Origin: Proteobacteria bacterium DTSAM18
GTDB lineage: Bacteria; Myxococcota_A; UBA796; GCA-2862545
DNA: 64,000 bases
NCBI GenBank assembly: GCA_028767165.1
Contig: JARACJ010000005.1
Location: 62,001-126,000, forward strand
Direction: 5' to 3'
The position numbers and the translations under genes are program-made. Each line of letters begins with the position of its first letter. Position 1 is the first letter of the stretch. A model generated the notes under the pieces. The model did not search any database. It had not been told where the DNA came from and was given only the letters and a program-made list of their open reading frames with translations. Positions 44,710-53,978 of this stretch are shown in pieces.

Positions 44710-46695
44710 CTAGTCGTCGAAGAAGTCCATGATGTACTGGATGAGCTCCTCATCCTCCTCGGCCTCCTGCACCTTGCCCGAAGACCAACCCGCGTCGCCA
44801 CCGTCGGCGACCGCCACGAGGGTGTGCAGATCCTCGATGGACTCGAGGAGCTCGTTGCCGGGCACGAAGTATTGCCCCCGCGACGACGACAATCGCTGGG
44901 GCGCGGACAGCAGGAGATCCCGGCGGGCACGGGTGACCGCCACGTAGAGCAACCGGCGCTCCTCCTCCATCTGCTCGGGGTCGTCGAGCGCGTAGCCGCT
45001 GGGGAACGCGCCGTTGATGAGCGACATCAGGTAGACGACATCCCACTCGAGGCCCTTGGCGGAGTGGATGGTGGAGACGACCAGGGCATCCTCGTCGTGG
45101 CCATGGGCCTCCTCCTCACCCACAGGATCGAGCACGACCTCGGAGACGAAGGCGGAGAGGTTCTCGTAGCGCTCGGCGAGGGACGGGATGACCTCGAGAT
45201 CCCGCAGCCGGCGCTTGTAGTCCTCGTACAGGGAGGGCATGCGCTCTTCGTACCAGTCGATCAGCACCTCGACGAGCTCGCCGACGTCCTCCTTCAGATC
45301 GGAGGCCTGCTCCAGCACCTTGGCGAGCTCGACCAGGGCGGCGTGGTACTTGCGGCGCTTGTACACCTCGGGCTCGAGCTTCGGCACGAGGGACTGCTCG
45401 ATGCGGGCCGCGATGCCCTGGGCGCCCTTCTGGCCGAGGCCATCGAACCAGGTGAGCACCCGCAGCCAGGCGGTGACGTCGCGGGGGTTGTGCACGATGC
45501 GGACGAGACAGAAGACGTCCTTGACGTGGGCCGCCTCTGTGAAGCGCTGGCCACCGAACTTGCGGAACGGGATGCCCCGCTCGTTGAGGCGCAGCTCGAG
45601 CGGTGTGGCCTGGTGGCTACCCCGCACCAGGACAGCCTGCTGGGACAGCGGCACACCCTCGCGCTGGCGCTGCAGGATCTGCTCGAGCACCAGATCGGCC
45701 TGCTCCCACTCGTCCCACGGGGCGATGGCCACGGGCATGGGGCCCTCGGTGAGCTCGGAGAACAGCCGCTTTCCGTAGCCCTGACGAGCGGAGTCCAGCA
45801 CGCCGTTGGCCAGGTCGAGCACGGGCATGACGCTGCGGTAGTTCTGCTCCAGCAGCAGCACGCGGGCACCGGGGAACGAATCGGGGAACTCGAGGATGTT
45901 CTCGACCCGGGCGCCCCGGAAGCCGTAGATGCTCTGGGCCTCGTCGCCCACCACCATGAGGTTGCCGTGGGTGGAGGCGAGGAGCGCAGCGATCTTGGCC
46001 TGCAGCTTGTTGGTGTCCTGGTACTCGTCGACCAGCACGTGCCGGCACTTCGCCGCGATCTCCTGGCGGGCGGCCGGGTGCTTGGAGAGCAGCTCGGCGA
46101 GCAACACGAGCAGATCGTCGAAGTCGACCACCTGTTGGGCCCTCTTGCGCTCCTGGTAGACCCGGGCGACCTCCTCGACCTGCTGCGCCTCGTGCTCGTA
46201 CTGGGGGAACTCGTCGACCAGCACATCCGCGATGGATCGGGAGGTGTTGATGGACTTGCTGATGACGTTGAGCAGGACCTTCTTGGTGGGGAAGCCCCGA
46301 TCCCGCCCTCCGAGCCCCATCTCGGCCCGGACCCAGTTGACCAGGGACTCGGCATCACCGCGGTCGATGATGGAGAAGTCGGGAGACAGCCCCACGGGGC
46401 CGCCGTGACGCCGCAGCAGCTGGTTGGCGAACGAGTGGAAGGTGCCGCCCCGGACGTACTGCGCCCGCTGGCCCACCAGGGACTGGGCCCGCTCGAGCAT
46501 CTCGTTGGCCGCCCGGCGGGTGAAGGTGAGCAGCACGATCTCCCAGGGTGCGACGCCCTGCTCGATGAGCCAGGCCACGCGGTGGGTGAGCGTGCGGGTC
46601 TTTCCGGTGCCGGCGCCGGCCACCACGAGGAACGCCCCATCGGGGGCGGAGACGGCGGCGCGCTGGCCTTCGTTGAGGGTGGACAGGTCGATCAT
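44710..46695 (-). CDS. UvrD/Rep/PcrA-type superfamily 1 DNA helicase
   Basis: 661 residues, all SF1A motifs present: Q motif (LNEGQRAAV), Walker A GAGTGKT (27-33), motif Ia (TFTRRAANEM), motif II VLVDEYQDTN, motif III (VVGDEAQSIYGFRGA), motif IV (LLEQNYRS), motif V (VSTIHSAKGLEWDVVYLM) and motif VI (VAVTRARRDLLLS). 3'-to-5' translocation in DNA repair or replication restart is expected. Slightly shorter than UvrD (~720), lacking the C-terminal polymerase-binding tail. Confidence 0.95.
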   Translation of the reverse strand: MIDLSTLNEGQRAAVSAPDGAFLVVAGAGTGKTRTLTHRVAWLIEQGVAPWEIVLLTFTRRAANEMLERAQSLVGQRAQYVRGGTFHSFANQLLRRHGGPVGLSPDFSIIDRGDAESLVNWVRAEMGLGGRDRGFPTKKVLLNVISKSINTSRSIADVLVDEFPQYEHEAQQVEEVARVYQERKRAQQVVDFDDLLVLLAELLSKHPAARQEIAAKCRHVLVDEYQDTNKLQAKIAALLASTHGNLMVVGDEAQSIYGFRGARVENILEFPDSFPGARVLLLEQNYRSVMPVLDLANGVLDSARQGYGKRLFSELTEGPMPVAIAPWDEWEQADLVLEQILQRQREGVPLSQQAVLVRGSHQATPLELRLNERGIPFRKFGGQRFTEAAHVKDVFCLVRIVHNPRDVTAWLRVLTWFDGLGQKGAQGIAARIEQSLVPKLEPEVYKRRKYHAALVELAKVLEQASDLKEDVGELVEVLIDWYEERMPSLYEDYKRRLRDLEVIPSLAERYENLSAFVSEVVLDPVGEEEAHGHDEDALVVSTIHSAKGLEWDVVYLMSLINGAFPSGYALDDPEQMEEERRLLYVAVTRARRDLLLSAPQRLSSSRGQYFVPGNELLESIEDLHTLVAVADGGDAGWSSGKVQEAEEDEELIQYIMDFFDD

Positions 46696-46774
46696 GGCAC
46701 TCCCGACGGACAGGTCCCCACCCTATCCCCTCCGGCGCGTGTTGGGCAGGAGCGGACGATGGGCGTCCGCCGGT

Positions 46775-47851
46775 TCAGCGGGTTGGCTCGGGACAACGGG
46801 GTGTGCGAAGGACCCACGGCCCGGCCGGGATCCGGACGCCGATGCCTTCCGAGGCCGCCTGGGGATGCTGGATGACCGGACACCAGCCCCGATCGGTGCG
46901 GGCCAGGGTGCGTTTCTCGGCGAGGAACCAGCGCACCGCAGCGGCCGTGGCCGGTGCCTGCTCGGACCGGAGGCGGTCGGCATCGGCAGCGGAGGCCCCC
47001 GCATCCGCCAGGCCGTCGGCGACGGACTCGACCAGTCCGAGCACCGGGACGTCATCGCCGGCGAGGGCATACAGGGTGTCGTCGGTCCAGGCCCGGGTGG
47101 AGACGTAGCGGCCGATCAGGCACAGCGCGATGAGGCCGGTGGCCACGCCCAGCTGGTCCTTCACGCCCCAGCCCACGCCCACGGCAGCCGCCGTGATCGC
47201 CACGAGGATGGCCGGCGTGGTGGTCCAGGCGCCCCAGGCCAGGGCACCGCCCATCACCGCGACGCCCGTGGCCCCCATGAGCAACCAGGGGACCTCCTTG
47301 GGAATCCGCCGCATGCGGGCGGCCTCGGCGGCGATGCTCGGCACGGCGAACGCGAGGCAGACCGGCGCGAGCACGCTGATGATGGTCCACCAGAACCACA
47401 TGGGGAGCGCCGAGCCGGTGCCCCGCATGCGTCCCATGAAGCTCGTGGCCCACAGGGCGCCCGCGAAGGGAAGCACGGGCCCCACCGACAGGCCGTACCA
47501 GGGCAGCGGCTCGACGAGTCCGCACAGCATGATGGACGACGCCACCCACGCCGCAGGCATCGAGACGTACCGACGCAGGGCGTTCCACACCCACAGGGCG
47601 GCCGCGAGCATGCCCACCACGCTCAGGGCGATGGCACCGTGGGAGCCGAAGACATCCCACAGGCCGCGATGCAGGAAGGTGGCGAGATCGGACGCCGAGG
47701 ACGACAGCGCGGACCGAGCCTGCTCGTCGAGCACCGCGGCGCCGGCGCCCACCTGCCACCAGGCGAGCCCCACCGCCCCGACGAGGATGAGGAGGCCCCC
47801 GAAGGCGTGGGATGCCGCGAGGCGCTGCTCGATGGTGCGTTCGCCGGTCAT
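46775..47851 (-). CDS. Polytopic membrane protein, function unknown
   Basis: 358 residues with about nine hydrophobic helices between residues 15 and 265 and a soluble C-terminal ~95 residues ending in a beta-rich tail (GWCPVIQHP..GIGVRIPAGPW). No domain recognised. It overlaps the cytochrome gene upstream by four bases (ATGA), so the two are translationally coupled. The tail has two Cys residues, which may form a disulfide. Confidence 0.65.
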   Translation of the reverse strand: MTGERTIEQRLAASHAFGGLLILVGAVGLAWWQVGAGAAVLDEQARSALSSSASDLATFLHRGLWDVFGSHGAIALSVVGMLAAALWVWNALRRYVSMPAAWVASSIMLCGLVEPLPWYGLSVGPVLPFAGALWATSFMGRMRGTGSALPMWFWWTIISVLAPVCLAFAVPSIAAEAARMRRIPKEVPWLLMGATGVAVMGGALAWGAWTTTPAILVAITAAAVGVGWGVKDQLGVATGLIALCLIGRYVSTRAWTDDTLYALAGDDVPVLGLVESVADGLADAGASAADADRLRSEQAPATAAAVRWFLAEKRTLARTDRGWCPVIQHPQAASEGIGVRIPAGPWVLRTPRCPEPTR

Positions 47852-48348
47852 TCCGCCTCCGGAACCGTGGCGGGCGCTGTCTTCTCGGCAGGCGCGGCCT
47901 GTGGGGACTCCGGCGCGGGGGCTTCGGAGGGCACGGGCTCGGAGGACTCTGCCGCGGGGGCTTCGGGAGGCGCGGCCGGGGCCTCGGCGGCTGCCGGGGC
48001 GACCCGCGCCGGCGTGCCGTCGGGACGGGCCACGAGCTTGATGGGTCCCCAGGTGTCGGACAGCCAGGCGATGACGTCGGCCGCCTCCTGGTCGCTCAGA
48101 CCCTGGCCGGACATGCGCCCCCGCCCGTTGAGGATGGTGTGGGCGAGATCGCGGTCCCACCACCTGGTCATGGTGCCTGAAAGGGCCGGCGCGCGGCGGG
48201 ATCCCTGGCCCTCGGTGCCGTGACAGCCCGCACAGCGGGTCTGGAAGATCACCTCTCCCCTCGCGGATGAACCATCCTCGGCAAGGACGGCGTCGGGGTC
48301 GCGGAGGGAGCAGCCACCGAGGAGAAGGGACAGGAACAACAGGCGCAT
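47848..48348 (-). CDS. c-type cytochrome lipoprotein with Ala/Pro-rich tail
   Basis: 166 residues. The leader ends in LLGGC, a lipobox. CAGCHGTEGQG is the haem site, and MSGQGLSDQEAADVIAWL contains the probable distal Met ligand. The last ~55 residues are a low-complexity Ala/Pro/Glu stretch that could reach through the periplasm. GGAGG precedes the ATG. Coupled to the membrane protein downstream, possibly as an electron-transfer pair. Confidence 0.85.
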   Translation of the reverse strand: MRLLFLSLLLGGCSLRDPDAVLAEDGSSARGEVIFQTRCAGCHGTEGQGSRRAPALSGTMTRWWDRDLAHTILNGRGRMSGQGLSDQEAADVIAWLSDTWGPIKLVARPDGTPARVAPAAAEAPAAPPEAPAAESSEPVPSEAPAPESPQAAPAEKTAPATVPEAE

Positions 48349-48518
48349 GGGTCCTCCAGACCGCCGGGCGTGGGATCCGTGGGCGTCATCCTAACCTGTA
48401 GAGGGAGCGACAGCGCGTCCGGAGGACCGCAGGGTGGCCTCGTGCACCATCCCCGGGGAAGCCCGGCGCTGCTGGTAACAAAAAAGATCCCCGGAGCAGG
48501 CCCGATACCACACAGCCT

Positions 48519-48535
48519 TTGTTCGTCGTGAACAA
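48519..48535. promoter_or_regulatory. Inverted repeat upstream of the annexin-repeat gene
   Basis: TTGTTC-gtcgt-GAACAA, a perfect six-base inverted repeat 62 bases before the start, the size of a typical dimer operator. A possible regulatory site; the binding protein is unknown. Confidence 0.4.
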
Positions 48536-48596
48536 TCGGCATACTGGCTGTCGTACCATCACGCTGGAGCAAACTTCCACGTCGTCGAGGTACGCC

Positions 48597-51500
48597 ATGC
48601 CGGGCCCGTCCATCATCCACCGGAACAAGACCACCCAGCGCCAGAAGGTCCAGTCCCAGGGCGCGGGTTCGACCGAGCTCGATCCGCTGCAGGCCCAGAG
48701 CCTGCAGGCGCAGGATGTGTTCTCCCAGCAGCCCACCACGGACGACACCACGACAGAGGATCCCCCGGATCAGACCCGGACCGAGCACGTCCTCGAGAAC
48801 CCCGAGGTCAAGGGGCCTGGTGGACCCGGCGGACCGGGCGACGGCAACCCCCACACACCGCCGAGCCAGGGAGGTCACCCCAGCCAGCCAGCGGGCGGGC
48901 CCGTCTCACCGTCCGGCGGCCCGAGCGGCCCGAGCGACGCACGGTCGACGCAGCCTCAGGCCGAGGGAATGCGCCCCCAGAACGGTGGTCACCCCCTGCA
49001 GGCCCCTGCTCAGCTCCACGCCCCCTCCCCCACCTCAGGCGTCGCACCACAGGGCCCCTCTCCCCAGCACACGGGCGCCACCCCGGCCCAGGTCGGCCCG
49101 GGCCCCGCCGAGAAGGACACCCCCCAGCAGAAGGAGGGTCCGGTCCAGGTGCCTCCTCCGCCGTCCGAGGCCGCGCCGAAGCTGGAGGCCCCCAAGGAGG
49201 GCGGCCCCACGGGCAAGCAGAAGCAGGATGCGTCCACAGGCGCCACCCCGCAGCAGGGTACCGGTGCGACCGGCCAGACGAAGGTCACCAGTCAGGGCGC
49301 ATCCGTCGACCAGGCCACCGACGCCCAGGTCGATCCCGACGCCACCACCACCGAGCACCAGGGCAGCCCTGAAGACACCCGGGTCGAGCCCCTGTCCCTC
49401 AACCTTCCCCCCACCATCCTCGGCATGCCCAAGGTCGACAGCGACGTCGACGCACACATCGCCGAGCAGACGGGCATGACCGTCACGGAGCACGAAAGCC
49501 GCGCCACCGAGCGTCTGCAGACCCTGCAGGGCAAGATGATCAGCCGCGCCTCGCTGCTGCAGAGCCAGGGCGACGGACTCACCGGAGGCCTCCTCACCGA
49601 GATCGAGACCGGCCGTTCCGCCTACGCCACGCAGTCCGACACCACCCTGGGGGCCATCCACGGGGCCCTCGACGCCGCCACCTCCACCGTCATCGGCGCC
49701 TCCACGGCCGCCAGCAGCACCGTCCAGACCGCCCACGACAAGGCCTTGTCCGACATCGACGGCGAGACGGCCTCCGTCCGAGGCCAGGTCACGCAGTTGC
49801 ATGTCCAGAAGAAGGCGGAATTCGACGCCGCGAAGAAGAAGGCCCACAAGAGGGTCGAGTCCGACGTCGTCACGCCCGCCGGAGCCTACGTGTCCACGGC
49901 CGAGGAGGTCGCTGGCGGCTACGACAAGCTCGACGGCGAGCTGTCCGCCCACTTCATGAAGAGCGGGTCGGCCATGGACAAGTACCTCGGCTCCCAGAAG
50001 GCCTCGTTCGCCCAGAAGAAGGCCGGCGAGGCCAAGGCCGACATGAAGGCCAACGGCAAGACCCGCGCCGACGACATCACCGGAAAGGGCGCCACCGACC
50101 TCCGCGCCCACATCGACACCGCCTTCCAGACCGGTGAGAGCCAGGTCGAAGGGCTCGGACACGCCGGCAACACCGCAGCCGACGCCGCTCGGGGCCAGGC
50201 CCTGCAGAAGGCCCAGGTCGACAAGCAGACCGCCGACGCCCAGATCGCCTCCGCCCAGACCACGGCCGTGGCCCTGCTCCAGGGCACCCGGACCTCCGCG
50301 AGCGCCCAGGTCTCCACGCTTCGTGAAGAGGTCTCCACCGAGCTCGACACCCGGGCCGAGAACGCGCGCAGCGCCATGGAAGATGCCGCCAACCGGTCCC
50401 AGAACCTGTTCGGCACCCTGATGGAACAGGCCACCCGGGAGCTGATGCCCAACGGGCTGCGCCTGCTGGCCGACTTCCTCCCCGGGTTCGCGGTCATCGA
50501 GATGCAGGCCGAGGAGCTGTTCTCCAGCTCCGGCAGCGAGCTCGACGCCCTGCAGGCCTCCATGTCCGACGATCTCGCCACCTTCCTTCAGCAGGAGTCG
50601 GCCCGCCTCGTCACCCTGCAGGGCCACTACGCCGCCGAGGCACAGGGATTCGCCGGGCAGGCCCTGTCGTCGCTGCAAGTGGTCGGACAGCTCTTCGCCA
50701 GCAGCCAGACCAACCTTCCCCAGCAGATCCGCCAGGACTTCCTGCGGTGGCTGGCCCCCCAACGCACCCAGCTCGACACCCAGCTCGCAGGAGCGAGGGC
50801 CCAGGCAGACACCCTCGTCAACAACGCCAAGGCCGCCGTCGACACCAACCTCGCGACCACGAGGAAGGCCTGGGAACAACAGGTCAAGGACTACAAGAAC
50901 ATCGTCGCCCCTGCGGCCCAGAAGGCCACCCAGGGCGCCCAGGACAAGGTCATGGATCGCGCCAAGCAGGCGCACAAGGCCATGCGGGGATGGGGCACCG
51001 ATGAGAACGGCGTGTTCAACGCCCTGCGCGGCATGAACGCCCTCGAGCCCGGTGCCCTGCGGGAGGAGTTCCAGAAGATCGCGAAGGGAAGCCTCGACTC
51101 CTGGCTCGCCTCCGACCTCACCGACTCCGAGCTCAAGATCGCCAACGCCCACCTCGCGCTCAACCACGGCGAGGCGGCCCGGGCCGAGCTCGACTACGCC
51201 ACCAGCTGGTTCAACGACGAAGCCCAGGTCGAGGCCATCCTCCGTGGCCTCCCCGACGATGAGGTTGCGAAGATCAAGAACTCGGAGGCATGGGCGTCCA
51301 CCGCCAGGATGCTCGAGTCCGAACTCGGCAAGGGCCCCGACCTCGATGTCGCCAACGCCCTGATGGCCGGCAACAAGCCCAAGGCCGACGCCATCCGTCT
51401 CAAGCAGAAGATCGACGACGCCCGCACCGATCGCAACCCCGACGCCATCAACGACGAACTCGCGAAGATGGACCAGAAGACCCGCGAGAAGATCATCGGG

Positions 51501-53933
51501 GAGTTCGTCCAGCTCGAGGGTGTGGCCAAGGGCGTCAAGATCGCGACCGACGGCAGCAACACCGCCGAGATCATGAAGACCTACATCAAGGCGCCGGTGG
51601 GCAACGGCAACCGCCGGGTCAAGCCCAAGAGCGCCGTCACGGGCGCCCAGGCCGATCTCACCGACGCCCTCATCGACGAGGGCACCGACTCCGCCAAGGC
51701 CCAGGCGGCACGCATCGCCATCGAGTCCAAGCGTACGGACGGGGCCGACAAGGAGCGCCTCGAGAAAGCCTTGCAGGTGCCCGCCTCCATCAGCGAGGGA
51801 CTGCACGATCCCGATCCCAAGAAGCAGAAGGAGGCCCGGGAGGCCCTCGAGAAGTTCCAGGCAGAGGTCAGCGAACAGGCGAAGTCGCTGTACGGCAAGG
51901 ATCCGAAGACCCTCCTCAAGGAGACCAAGGGCCTGAAGAACAAGGGCGGCGACAACGACGAGCGCAAGATGTTCGAGATGATGCTCGAGGACGGCACCAA
52001 CTCCCCTCGCGTGGCCGCCCGTCAGATCCTGATCGCCGTGGACGGCATGGGCACCGACGAAGCCGCCATCAAGCGCGCTCTCAATGGCCTGAGCCCCGAT
52101 GAGGTCACCGCACTGCGGGAGGAGTACGCCAAGCTGAAGGACAGCTCCAAGAAGAACAAGACCCTCGATGCCGCCCTCGGCCTCGGCGAGCACAAGGGGT
52201 GGGGCTCCGAGCTGTCCGGTCAAGACGCCAACGACGTCGAGGTACTTCTCATGGGCGACGAGAAGTACATGGACGACGATCAGAAATTCAAGCTCGCCAA
52301 GCTCAAGTACGACCAGCAGAACGACGGCACCGGTACCCTCGGCAAGATGCTTGCCGGCGACTCCGAGACCGAGGCGATGAACGACAACTTCACCGAGCTG
52401 CAGGACTTCCGGGAGAAGTACAAGGATCAGTTCATCAACGGCAAGTTCCAGGGCAACGACAAGGAACAGCTGGAGTACATCCGCCTGTGCAAGCGCGTCG
52501 GCATCTCGGCCGAGCTGTACCAGGCCAGCGTCGATCGAGCGGCCGACTACGCGGCGAACACCCTGGCCATCGCTGCCGGCGTGGGTGGCGCCATCTTCAC
52601 CGGCGGTGGCTCCCTGGCCGTCGCGATGGCCTGGGCCGCCGGTGGCACCGCGCTCAACATGGCCTCGAAGGCCGCCATCAAGGGGGATCGCTACGGCTGG
52701 GAGGAGGTCATCACCGATGCCGGCAAGGGCATCGTCGATGTCGCCAGCGCGGGCGTGGGCGGCAAGCTCACCAAGGGCCTCGACAACCAGTTCACGAAGA
52801 AGGTGATGATCGAGTCCAGCGTCGAGGGCGTCAAGACCATCAGCCAGAACGCCATGGACGACGCCACCTGGAACAAGGGCGGCTGGGAAGGGGCCGAGAA
52901 GCTGTTCAAGGACGGCCTGAAGGCGGGCTTCACGACCGCGGCCGGCTCCAAGGCCAACAAGCACCTCGGCGAGCAGGAGTGGATGAAGCAGATGTCCGGC
53001 TCGGGCAACGGCTTCGCCACCTCGGGTGCGAGCGTCATCAGCGCCACCACCACCGGCCTGGCCTCGAACTCCACCGGCGTCGCGTTCGACGCCGTCACCG
53101 GCGACTTCAAGGGCGACTTCGGCGATGCGGTCACCAAGGTGGGCACCGACACCACGAAGAACCTGCACAGCAAGGCGATCGTGGGGTCGGTCAAGGGCTA
53201 CACCAACAAGCGCAGCTTCAACAAGGCGCAGCAGGATGGCCTGAAGGACGGCACCCTGTCCGAGGCCGAAGCCAACGCCGCGAATGCCCAGGTCAAGTCC
53301 GACGGTCTGTACAAGGCCAACAAGTACCAGTCGGGCGCCATCTCCGACACCAAGCTGATGAACGACGTCATCAAGCGACAGGACGCCGGCGAGCTCGACG
53401 AAGGAGACGCCGACAACATCCTCTCCCAGCTCACCTCCGGCGACCCGAAGGCGCGTGAGAAGGCGCAGCAGGCCTACCAGGAGGCCCTGCTGGTCAACGA
53501 GACCCTCAAGCTGAAGAACGGGGGGCAGATCGACGACGCCGGGGTCGACGCCACGCTCAACAAGGCCACTGGCAAGGGCGTCAAGGGCGCCGACGACGTG
53601 AAGAAGGTGCGGGCCGAGAACCTCAAGCCCATCCTGCAGACCCACACCGAGGTCCTGAAGACGCAGGGCTACAAGAAGCTCGAGAAGCGCATCGGGGCGA
53701 TGGGGGATCCGGCGGAGCAGGTGGAGTTCGCGAAGACCATGACCGAGGCCATCCAGAAGCTGAAGACCCTGCCGGAAGACGGCCCCCTCGTGCCCACCGC
53801 ACCTTTCGCAAGCCGAAAGGGCGTCGAGCTGGTGCTGCAGGTGGCCACCAGCAAGCCCGACCTGTCCCTCGACGACGTGATGAAGGAAGTCGAGAAGACC
53901 CTCGGCGCGGAGGCCATGGCATCGGGATACTGA
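48597..53933 (+). CDS. 1,778-residue annexin-repeat protein with coiled coil, candidate secreted effector
   Basis: The N-terminal ~270 residues are low-complexity (Pro, Gln, Gly, Thr). Residues ~290-790 are Ala/Gln/Lys-rich and largely coiled coil. Two clear annexin-type segments follow: MRGWGTDENGVFNALRGM (796-) and VDGMGTDEAAIKRALNGL (1148-), both with the GxGTDE loop of type II calcium sites; one between them (SKRTDGADKERLEKAL, near 1044) is degenerate. Around 1323-1350 is a Gly/Ala-rich hydrophobic hairpin, then helices to the end. There is no signal peptide, so export would need a dedicated machine. The start follows GAGG by six bases. Confidence 0.7.
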   Translation: MPGPSIIHRNKTTQRQKVQSQGAGSTELDPLQAQSLQAQDVFSQQPTTDDTTTEDPPDQTRTEHVLENPEVKGPGGPGGPGDGNPHTPPSQGGHPSQPAGGPVSPSGGPSGPSDARSTQPQAEGMRPQNGGHPLQAPAQLHAPSPTSGVAPQGPSPQHTGATPAQVGPGPAEKDTPQQKEGPVQVPPPPSEAAPKLEAPKEGGPTGKQKQDASTGATPQQGTGATGQTKVTSQGASVDQATDAQVDPDATTTEHQGSPEDTRVEPLSLNLPPTILGMPKVDSDVDAHIAEQTGMTVTEHESRATERLQTLQGKMISRASLLQSQGDGLTGGLLTEIETGRSAYATQSDTTLGAIHGALDAATSTVIGASTAASSTVQTAHDKALSDIDGETASVRGQVTQLHVQKKAEFDAAKKKAHKRVESDVVTPAGAYVSTAEEVAGGYDKLDGELSAHFMKSGSAMDKYLGSQKASFAQKKAGEAKADMKANGKTRADDITGKGATDLRAHIDTAFQTGESQVEGLGHAGNTAADAARGQALQKAQVDKQTADAQIASAQTTAVALLQGTRTSASAQVSTLREEVSTELDTRAENARSAMEDAANRSQNLFGTLMEQATRELMPNGLRLLADFLPGFAVIEMQAEELFSSSGSELDALQASMSDDLATFLQQESARLVTLQGHYAAEAQGFAGQALSSLQVVGQLFASSQTNLPQQIRQDFLRWLAPQRTQLDTQLAGARAQADTLVNNAKAAVDTNLATTRKAWEQQVKDYKNIVAPAAQKATQGAQDKVMDRAKQAHKAMRGWGTDENGVFNALRGMNALEPGALREEFQKIAKGSLDSWLASDLTDSELKIANAHLALNHGEAARAELDYATSWFNDEAQVEAILRGLPDDEVAKIKNSEAWASTARMLESELGKGPDLDVANALMAGNKPKADAIRLKQKIDDARTDRNPDAINDELAKMDQKTREKIIGEFVQLEGVAKGVKIATDGSNTAEIMKTYIKAPVGNGNRRVKPKSAVTGAQADLTDALIDEGTDSAKAQAARIAIESKRTDGADKERLEKALQVPASISEGLHDPDPKKQKEAREALEKFQAEVSEQAKSLYGKDPKTLLKETKGLKNKGGDNDERKMFEMMLEDGTNSPRVAARQILIAVDGMGTDEAAIKRALNGLSPDEVTALREEYAKLKDSSKKNKTLDAALGLGEHKGWGSELSGQDANDVEVLLMGDEKYMDDDQKFKLAKLKYDQQNDGTGTLGKMLAGDSETEAMNDNFTELQDFREKYKDQFINGKFQGNDKEQLEYIRLCKRVGISAELYQASVDRAADYAANTLAIAAGVGGAIFTGGGSLAVAMAWAAGGTALNMASKAAIKGDRYGWEEVITDAGKGIVDVASAGVGGKLTKGLDNQFTKKVMIESSVEGVKTISQNAMDDATWNKGGWEGAEKLFKDGLKAGFTTAAGSKANKHLGEQEWMKQMSGSGNGFATSGASVISATTTGLASNSTGVAFDAVTGDFKGDFGDAVTKVGTDTTKNLHSKAIVGSVKGYTNKRSFNKAQQDGLKDGTLSEAEANAANAQVKSDGLYKANKYQSGAISDTKLMNDVIKRQDAGELDEGDADNILSQLTSGDPKAREKAQQAYQEALLVNETLKLKNGGQIDDAGVDATLNKATGKGVKGADDVKKVRAENLKPILQTHTEVLKTQGYKKLEKRIGAMGDPAEQVEFAKTMTEAIQKLKTLPEDGPLVPTAPFASRKGVELVLQVATSKPDLSLDDVMKEVEKTLGAEAMASGY

Positions 53934-53978
53934 CGAAGCGTACCGGTACCCTGGCCATCGTTGGTCGGAAGGGAGATC

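Noticed and set aside
48519-48535. LexA box before the annexin-repeat gene
   Set aside because: The half-site order is GTTC...GAAC with a five-base gap, not the GAAC...GTTC order of known Gram-positive or alpha-proteobacterial LexA boxes.
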